Positions 14,898 to 19,944 of a stretch of DNA of 19,944 nt are shown here, one piece after another (position 1 is the stretch's first letter; every line of letters starts with the position of its first letter). The position numbers and the translations under genes were made by a program. The DNA is taken from positions 1-19,944 of the forward strand of contig CACZNR010000165.1 of the NCBI GenBank assembly GCA_902782475.1, read 5' to 3'. The notes beneath the pieces are model-generated. The model made no database searches. It saw nothing but the letters and a program-made list of their open reading frames with translations, and was not told the DNA's origin. Source of the stretch: an uncultured Eubacteriales bacterium. Lineage in GTDB: Bacteria > Bacillota > Clostridia > Christensenellales > Christensenellaceae.

Positions 14898-15796
14898 TCA
14901 ATCCAAACAAGTACAGGCTCAGAAGGACCATGATGTTCCTTAACTGTCAGAAACCAAGCCTTATAAAGGACCCATACATATACAAGCCTGATTCAGTCAT
15001 GCTGGACCTTGAGGATGCAGTGGCTGAAAGGGAAAAGGACGCTGCAAGATATTCACTCTATCATGCCCTTAAAGAGTTAGATTACAGGGGCGTTGAAAAG
15101 GTAGTAAGGATAAACGGCATAGATACGGGACTCTGGAAGGAAGACATCAGATGTGCGGTTGCAGGCGGATGCGATTCCATAAGGATACCTAAGACTGAGT
15201 ATCCTAGAGATGTCAAGATGGTGGAGGAGGCTGTTGCAGAGGCGGAAAGGGAATTCGGAAGACCTGAGGGAAGCGTGCTCCTCATGGCTGCCCTAGAATC
15301 CGCAAGGGGAGTCATGAATGCTGTGGATATCTGCGACTGTTCCGAAAGGCTCTTTGGCATAGCACTTTCCGGTGGAGACTATTCAAAGGACATACAGGCC
15401 AACATCTCAGGTACAGGAATAGAATTCATGGGAGCGAGACAGCATATGATAATAGCTGCAAGGGCTGCAAAGGTGCAGTGCTTCGACACGGTCTGGACTG
15501 ATCTTGACGACATGCACGGATTCCGCAAGGAAGTGGAGATGATACATGCCATGGGATTTGACGGAAAGAGCATCGTAAATCCAAGACAGATCCCGATAGT
15601 TCACGAGGTATATACGCCAAAGGAAAAGGATATCATCTTTGCCGAAAAAGTCATACGTGAGATCGATGACAAGAAGGCAAAGGGGATAGGAGTATTCACC
15701 GTGGACGGAAAGATGATAGATATAGCCTTTTATGACGGGGCAAAGAGGACCATAGCACTGGCTAAGGCTTCCGGAGTATACAAGGGGGATCTGTAA
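14894..15796 (+). CDS. citE: Citrate lyase beta subunit CitE (citryl-ACP lyase)
   Basis: Splits citryl-ACP into oxaloacetate and acetyl-ACP, the cleavage step of anaerobic citrate use. At 300 residues it has normal length. Conserved features of the CitE/HpcH aldolase-like barrel are present: VMLDLEDAV (35-43) with acidic residues, VVRING (70-75) with substrate-binding Arg72, LESARGV (134-140) with metal-binding Glu135, SGGDYSKD (159-166) with Asp162, and GKSIVNPRQI (224-233). The start overlaps the citD stop as ATGA and the stop shares a base with the citF start (TAATG), so citD, citE and citF are probably translationally coupled at matched levels, as fits a complex with equal subunit numbers. 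Confidence 0.96.
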   Translation: MINPNKYRLRRTMMFLNCQKPSLIKDPYIYKPDSVMLDLEDAVAEREKDAARYSLYHALKELDYRGVEKVVRINGIDTGLWKEDIRCAVAGGCDSIRIPKTEYPRDVKMVEEAVAEAEREFGRPEGSVLLMAALESARGVMNAVDICDCSERLFGIALSGGDYSKDIQANISGTGIEFMGARQHMIIAARAAKVQCFDTVWTDLDDMHGFRKEVEMIHAMGFDGKSIVNPRQIPIVHEVYTPKEKDIIFAEKVIREIDDKKAKGIGVFTVDGKMIDIAFYDGAKRTIALAKASGVYKGDL

Positions 15797-17352
15797 TGAA
15801 AAATGCTGTTTTGAGAGAGATACCAGAAGAGATACTTAAGATCACAGGAAAAGAACCATTCAGGGGAAACCACTACATGGATGGAAAAGAGATCGAACAT
15901 ACAGGGGTTAAGGTCAGAGCCCACATGAACAATACGGAGTCTAAACTTGTAAAGGATATACATGAGGCACTTGTAAAATGCAATGCCCATGACGGCATGA
16001 CGGTATCCTTCCATCATCATTTCAGGGAAGGAGATCTCATCGTCAACATGGTAATGGAGGAGATCCACAAAATGGGATTCAAGGACATCACCATATGTGC
16101 TTCCTCACTGGGAAAGGCACACGATCCTCTGGTGCCAATGATAGAAGACGGCACCATCACCCGCATCGAATCCTCAGGAGTAAGGGGAAAGATCGGTGAA
16201 GCCATATCAGCAGGAAAGCTGAAAGGGCTTGCCATAATGCGTTCGCACGGAGGACGTGTCCGTGCCATAGAAACGGGAGAGTCCCATATAGATATAGCTT
16301 TCATAGGTTCACCGACATCAGATGATTACGGGAACCTGAGAGGAATAGGAGGCAAGGCTGACTGTGGAGTTCTAAGTTACGCCATAGTGGACGGAGATTA
16401 TGCTGACTACTGTGTCGCCATAACTGACTGTCTGGTCCCTTATCCCAATTTCCCGGCTCACATAAGCCAGACTAAGATAGATTATGTATGTGTAGTCGAT
16501 GAGATAGGCATACCGTCCAAGATCGCCACAGGCGCAGCAAAACCGACCACCGACCAGAGAAAGCTTCTGATGGCACAGTACTGCACACAGGTAGTCGTGA
16601 ATACTCCGTGGTTCAGGGACGGATTCTCATATCAGACCGGAGTAGGCGGTGCATCCATCGCCTCCACCAAGTACCTTGGAGAGATCATGAGGGAGAGGAA
16701 CATAAGGATGGGCTTCGGAGTTGGAGGCCTTACAAAAGACATGTGTAAGCTCCTTGAAGATGGAATGGCAAATGTCCTTCTCGATGTACAGGACTTTGAC
16801 CTGGATGCAGTCCACAGCCTAAGGAATGTGAACCATCACCGTATCGCCGCAGGAGTCTATGCCGACCCGCTGAACAAGGGGGCAGTTGTCAACAAGCTTG
16901 ATTATGTGGTCCTTGCTTCACTTGAGGTGGATGTGCACTTCAACTGCAATGTGGTAGTTGGTTCTGACGGAGTCATTACAGGAGCTCAGGGAGGTCATCC
17001 TGACACAGCCCAGGGAGCAAAGTGTGCCATAGTCATATGTCCTCTTCTTCAGGGAAGGATACCTGCGATATGTACTGATGTTACTACAGTGACGACTCCT
17101 GGAGAGAGCATAGATGTTGTAGTTACGGATTACGGCGTGGCAGTCAATCCTGCACGTCCTGACATTCTTGAGGCACTTGAAAAAGCCGACTGCGTCCCTC
17201 TTAAGACCATTGAGGAACTCAGGGATATAGCCTATTCAATAGTAGGAGAACCTGAAAAAGTGGAATTCGATGACAGGATTGTGGGTATAATCGAAGCAAG
17301 GGACGGAACCATCATGGACGTGGTACGCAAGACCAAGCCATACGTACTCTGA
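15796..17352 (+). CDS. citF: Citrate lyase alpha subunit CitF (citrate:acetyl-ACP transferase)
   Basis: Transfers the ACP arm from acetyl to citrate, making citryl-ACP and acetate. The 518 residues match the usual CitF length (about 510). Recognisable stretches are VSFHHHFREGD (about 70-80), the Gly/Ser-rich GSPTSDDYGNLRGIGG (about 172-187), AATGAAKPT-like IATGAAKPTTDQRKLL (about 243-258), GFGVGGLTKDMC (about 306-317), and the C-terminal TDYGVAVNPARPDI (about 446-459), all typical of this CoA-transferase-fold family. Its ATG uses the last base of citE TAA. Six bases separate its stop from the nominal start of citC. Confidence 0.95.
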   Translation: MKNAVLREIPEEILKITGKEPFRGNHYMDGKEIEHTGVKVRAHMNNTESKLVKDIHEALVKCNAHDGMTVSFHHHFREGDLIVNMVMEEIHKMGFKDITICASSLGKAHDPLVPMIEDGTITRIESSGVRGKIGEAISAGKLKGLAIMRSHGGRVRAIETGESHIDIAFIGSPTSDDYGNLRGIGGKADCGVLSYAIVDGDYADYCVAITDCLVPYPNFPAHISQTKIDYVCVVDEIGIPSKIATGAAKPTTDQRKLLMAQYCTQVVVNTPWFRDGFSYQTGVGGASIASTKYLGEIMRERNIRMGFGVGGLTKDMCKLLEDGMANVLLDVQDFDLDAVHSLRNVNHHRIAAGVYADPLNKGAVVNKLDYVVLASLEVDVHFNCNVVVGSDGVITGAQGGHPDTAQGAKCAIVICPLLQGRIPAICTDVTTVTTPGESIDVVVTDYGVAVNPARPDILEALEKADCVPLKTIEELRDIAYSIVGEPEKVEFDDRIVGIIEARDGTIMDVVRKTKPYVL

Positions 17353-17358
17353 TATCAT

Positions 17359-18387
17359 ATGGTTCAGGAACTGATGATGAATTATTCCTCTGTTGCAAGG
17401 GAGGTCGACAGGCTTCTGGAGGATCAGGGGATACGCAGGGATGAGAATCTTGATTATACCTGCGGAATATATGAAAACAGTGAACTTGTGGCAACGGGCA
17501 GTCTGTTTGGAAACACTGTCCGCTGTCTTGCCGTTTCTGAAGAACACAGGGGAGAAGCACTTCTGAACAGCATAGTGAGCCATCTTCTTTCCGTTGAGGC
17601 AGAAAGAGGGAACAGCCATGTGTTCGTATATACAAAACCTGATACCGCAAAGCTCATTGCCACACTGGGATTTTACGAGATAGCAGAAGTCGGTAAAAAG
17701 GTCGTGTTCATGGAGAACAGGAAGGATGGCTTTTCAGGATTTCTTCATTTCCTTTCTGAATTCAGGCGTCCGGGAAAAAGTGCAGGCATAGTGATGAACG
17801 CGGCTCCTTTCACCCTTGGGCACAGATATCTTGTGGAAAGAGCGGCAGAGGAAAATGATACTGTGCATGTATTCGTACTTAGTGAAGAGAACAGCCCCAT
17901 TCCTTTCAGGATGCGTAAGATGCTGGTAACGGAAGGACTCAGGGATATTGATAATGTTCTTGTACATGGATCAGGACCATATATGATCAGTTCTGCGACA
18001 TTCCCGGGATATTTTTTCAGAGACAAGGAAGATTCCATCATTTCCCATGCGAAGCTGGATACCGAGCTTTTTTCACGTATAGCTGAGACCCTCGGGATCA
18101 CTTCAAGATATGTGGGAAACGAACCGTTCAGTACTGTTACAAGGCTGTACAACAGTGTTCTTTCAGAACAGCTTCCTGGTCATGGGATCCGGTGCTGTAT
18201 GGCAGAGAGACTGGAAAAGGCCGGCAGGCCTGTCAGTGCATCCGCAGTGAGAAGAGCTATACATGACGGCAGGATGGAAGAGGTAAGGAACATGCTTCCT
18301 CAGCACGTTTACGACTATCTCTCATCTCCTGAGTGCAGTTCTGTTTTATCAGCCATCATGGATATGGATGCTCCTGAACATTACTGA
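17359..18387 (+). CDS. citC: [Citrate (pro-3S)-lyase] ligase CitC
   Basis: Activates citrate lyase by attaching acetyl to the thiol of the CitD prosthetic group, using acetate and ATP. Residues about 1-120 form a GNAT-like domain (RCLAVSEEHRGEALLN at 55-70). The nucleotidyltransferase domain starts at about 140, with IVMNAAPFTLGHRYLVERA (144-162) containing the TxGH motif, and ends with SASAVRRAI near residue 293. Length 342 is normal. The first ATG (17359) has no visible ribosome site; two codons 15 and 18 bases on (17374, 17377) follow AGGAA at 17366-17370, so the true start may be 17377. Placement after citF differs from the classical citCDEF order of Klebsiella and E. coli. Confidence 0.94.
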   Translation: MVQELMMNYSSVAREVDRLLEDQGIRRDENLDYTCGIYENSELVATGSLFGNTVRCLAVSEEHRGEALLNSIVSHLLSVEAERGNSHVFVYTKPDTAKLIATLGFYEIAEVGKKVVFMENRKDGFSGFLHFLSEFRRPGKSAGIVMNAAPFTLGHRYLVERAAEENDTVHVFVLSEENSPIPFRMRKMLVTEGLRDIDNVLVHGSGPYMISSATFPGYFFRDKEDSIISHAKLDTELFSRIAETLGITSRYVGNEPFSTVTRLYNSVLSEQLPGHGIRCCMAERLEKAGRPVSASAVRRAIHDGRMEEVRNMLPQHVYDYLSSPECSSVLSAIMDMDAPEHY

Positions 18388-18399
18388 CGGAGGGCAGCT

Positions 18400-19755
18400 A
18401 TGGAAAGAAAAGTAACGGTAAACGACATGATGATGGCACGGGACAGCCGTGCATCACTTCAGAGAAAGATGACAGGAAGATACGGGACTCCTGTCATTTC
18501 CTTTACCATGAACATAGCAGGACCTGTAAAGACTGGTGCGGCCATAAAAAGGACCTTTGAGTGGGGAAAGGAACGGCTTCTGGAAGAGCTTCGAAAAGGA
18601 TCTGTAGGCATAAAGGAGATGAGCTGCAGCTATGCCTTTACAGGATATGAATGCATGATCGCCTGTGACGGCAAAGGCAGTATCCTAAAAAAGATCTGTG
18701 AGTCGATCGAGGAAGGATCACCTGCAGGAAGGCTGTTTGACATGGATGTAGTACTTCCCGATGGCACGCAGATACGGCGTGAACATGAAAGAAGCTGTAT
18801 TGTCTGCGGGAAGACGGGAAAGGGCTGCTCATCAAGGAGGATACACAGCTTAAATGAGATACTGGAAGCAACTGAGAGGCTCATAATGGAACAGTTCCTG
18901 CATTTCGACAGCATAAAGGCAGGGAAGATGGTAGTAAAGGCTCTGAATGAAGAGGTAAATACCACACCAAAACCGGGACTTGTGGACAGGAACAATAACG
19001 GAAGTCACAGTGACATGGATCCCGAACTGTTCAAAAAAAGTGCATCATCCCTGGAAAGCTATTTTGCAGGATGCTTTGCCGTTGGAGCAGAACACCGTCG
19101 GGACAGAGCTGGAGAGGTATTTGAGGTCATAAAGGAACTGGGGATGGAAGCTGAAAAGAGGATGTTTTCTGTCACCGGAGGAGTAAATACCCATAAGGGA
19201 GCGATATATACTCTTGGGATCATCTCGTGTGCCATAGGAAGACTGTGGGAGCCCGGAAGACCTGAAAGAGATCCAAATGCCATAGGAAAAGAATGCAGCA
19301 GACTCGCAGAGAGATCTGTGTCAGAGCACTTTGAAGGACTTTCGAAAAAGAAAGCAAGGACTTCGGGTGACAGAGCATATCTGGAATATGGATTAAAGGG
19401 AATAAGAGGGGAGGCAGCCGAAGGATTGCCTTCTGTGGTCTTAGTTTCTCTGCCTGTTCTCAGGGAATGCATGGAAAACGGTTACAGTTTGAATGACTCT
19501 GCAGTATATGCACTTCTTCATCTCATTGCACTTGGCAAGGATACCAATATGTATGCAAGGGGAGGAAAGGAAAAGGCAGAAAGAGCTTCAGAAGCGGTCC
19601 GTTTCCTGATAGAAAAGGAAAAGTATCCGCATCTTAAACAGATAGAGGAACTGGACATGGCTTTTATGGAGAAAAATCTGTCTCCAGGCGGGTGTGCGGA
19701 TCTTCTGGCCGCGACCATCTTCCTGTATGAGTGGTGCTACAGTGAAATAGCATAA
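18400..19755 (+). CDS. citXG: Fused CitX-CitG: holo-citrate-lyase synthase and triphosphoribosyl-dephospho-CoA synthase
   Basis: One protein for both steps of cofactor supply. The N-terminal part (about 1-170) is CitX, which attaches the prosthetic group to CitD: GRLFDMDVVLPDG (110-122) and SCIVCGKTGKGCSSRRIH (132-149) are its signatures. The C-terminal part (about 171-451) is CitG, which makes triphosphoribosyl-dephospho-CoA from ATP and dephospho-CoA: EVNTTPKPGLVDRNNNGSH (185-203), SVTGGVNTHKGAIYTLGI (257-274) and DTNMYARGG (381-389). Each half has near its normal length, and the frame is continuous. A similar CitXG fusion is known in Haemophilus. GGAGGG precedes the ATG, 12 bases after citC. 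It is the last gene of the operon. Confidence 0.94.
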   Translation: MERKVTVNDMMMARDSRASLQRKMTGRYGTPVISFTMNIAGPVKTGAAIKRTFEWGKERLLEELRKGSVGIKEMSCSYAFTGYECMIACDGKGSILKKICESIEEGSPAGRLFDMDVVLPDGTQIRREHERSCIVCGKTGKGCSSRRIHSLNEILEATERLIMEQFLHFDSIKAGKMVVKALNEEVNTTPKPGLVDRNNNGSHSDMDPELFKKSASSLESYFAGCFAVGAEHRRDRAGEVFEVIKELGMEAEKRMFSVTGGVNTHKGAIYTLGIISCAIGRLWEPGRPERDPNAIGKECSRLAERSVSEHFEGLSKKKARTSGDRAYLEYGLKGIRGEAAEGLPSVVLVSLPVLRECMENGYSLNDSAVYALLHLIALGKDTNMYARGGKEKAERASEAVRFLIEKEKYPHLKQIEELDMAFMEKNLSPGGCADLLAATIFLYEWCYSEIA

Positions 19756-19771
19756 AAAAAGCAACTTTTTG

Positions 19772-19809
19772 AGGGAGGAGTTTCGTAAGGGAGTGCCTCC
19801 TTCCCTTTT
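19772..19809 (+). terminator. Terminator of the citrate lyase operon
   Basis: AGGGAGGAG (19772-19780) pairs with CTCCTTCCCT (19797-19806) with a single bulged T, around a 16-base loop, and is followed by three more Ts (19807-19809). A competing smaller hairpin (AAGGGA with TCCCTT, about 19787-19807) uses the same 3' arm. It lies 17 bases after the citXG stop. The two alternatives share one arm, but a simple terminator is the likeliest reading. Confidence 0.7.
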
Positions 19810-19822
19810 GAATATGAGGTAA

Positions 19823-19851
19823 TTGACCACGCCAGTCAGCAAGGATATAAT
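19823..19851 (+). promoter_or_regulatory. Near-consensus promoter for the gene at the window end
   Basis: TTGACC (19823-19828) and a perfect TATAAT (19846-19851) with the ideal 17-base spacer: one mismatch from the vegetative sigma consensus. Transcription would start near 19858, about 30 bases before the ATG at 19887. It marks a new transcription unit after the citrate lyase terminator. Confidence 0.8.
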
Positions 19852-19886
19852 GACTAAAATAAATCGTGGTTTGGCGGTGAGAACGA

Positions 19887-19944
19887 ATGACGATTGAAAA
19901 AGCAGAATCAAATGAATTATTAGAAATCTTTATTGAAGCGGAAC
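19887..19944 (+). CDS. Start of a gene truncated by the window end, possibly a GNAT acetyltransferase
   Basis: An ATG 6-7 bases after GGTGAG and about 30 bases after a near-consensus promoter opens a frame that runs to the window edge. The 19 visible residues are MTIEKAESNELLEIFIEAE. This opening (a beta strand, then A-x-x-x-E-L-x-E-I) resembles the N-terminus of GNAT acetyltransferases, but 19 residues are too few to be sure. The codons are AT-richer than those of the citrate lyase genes. Confidence 0.55.
   Translation, partial: MTIEKAESNELLEIFIEAE

Noticed and set aside
1..19944. Mobile elements, CRISPR arrays, tRNA or rRNA genes, riboswitches
   Set aside because: I looked in the gaps (1-57, 2092-2269, 7684-7725, 7978-8062, 14409-14597, 19756-19886) and saw no terminal inverted repeats, regular spaced repeats, or structured RNA patterns that I could support.

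Overview
The window reads as chromosomal DNA of an anaerobic Bacillota bacterium, most likely a member of Clostridia (Lachnospiraceae-like). The reasons are moderate-to-low GC, AGA/AGG arginine and ATA isoleucine codons, strong AGGAGG-type ribosome binding sites, a lipoprotein-type oligopeptide transporter, an LTA-synthase-family protein, clostridial-type galactokinase motifs and a citrate lyase operon. This assignment is inference; there is no rRNA or marker gene here. There are no tRNA or rRNA genes, CRISPR arrays, insertion sequences or phage genes, and coding density is high with no gene-free stretch above 300 bases.

Region 1 (1-7715, + strand) is a complete oligopeptide/dipeptide ABC importer in the order binding lipoprotein, OppB, OppC, OppD, OppF. 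A strong terminator-like hairpin lies between the binding protein and OppB, which probably sets a high binding-protein to membrane-complex ratio. Two subunits are unusual. The OppC-like permease carries an apparently complete seven-blade RCC1-type beta-propeller, about 280 residues, spliced into the outside loop between its first membrane helix and the rest of the permease. The OppF-like ATPase carries a charged coiled-coil insert of about 185 residues between Walker A and the Q-loop. OppB and OppD have ordinary lengths. This is the best candidate in the window for an undescribed system: a peptide importer with an added extracellular propeller and an added cytoplasmic coiled coil.

Region 2 (7726-11640, + strand) holds a small one-helix membrane protein, then a two-gene envelope unit: a D-alanyl-D-alanine carboxypeptidase and an LTA-synthase-family phosphoglycerol transferase that overlap by 4 bp. 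It ends in a terminator hairpin that reaches into the 3' end of the convergent deoC.

Region 3 (11616-14456, - strand) is a compact operon of a galactokinase-family sugar kinase, a sugar-phosphate nucleotidyltransferase and a deoxyribose-phosphate-aldolase-family protein. It looks like sugar phosphorylation and activation, but the true substrates are uncertain because the kinase has a variant sugar-binding motif.

Region 4 (14506-19809, + strand) is a citrate lyase operon, citD-citE-citF-citC-citXG, driven from a clear promoter divergent from the sugar-kinase operon. It supplies all three lyase subunits, the acetylating ligase, and a fused CitX/CitG protein that makes and attaches the phosphoribosyl-dephospho-CoA prosthetic group. 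No citrate transporter, oxaloacetate decarboxylase or dedicated regulator is present. After a terminator, a near-consensus promoter at 19823-19851 drives a new gene cut off by the window end.
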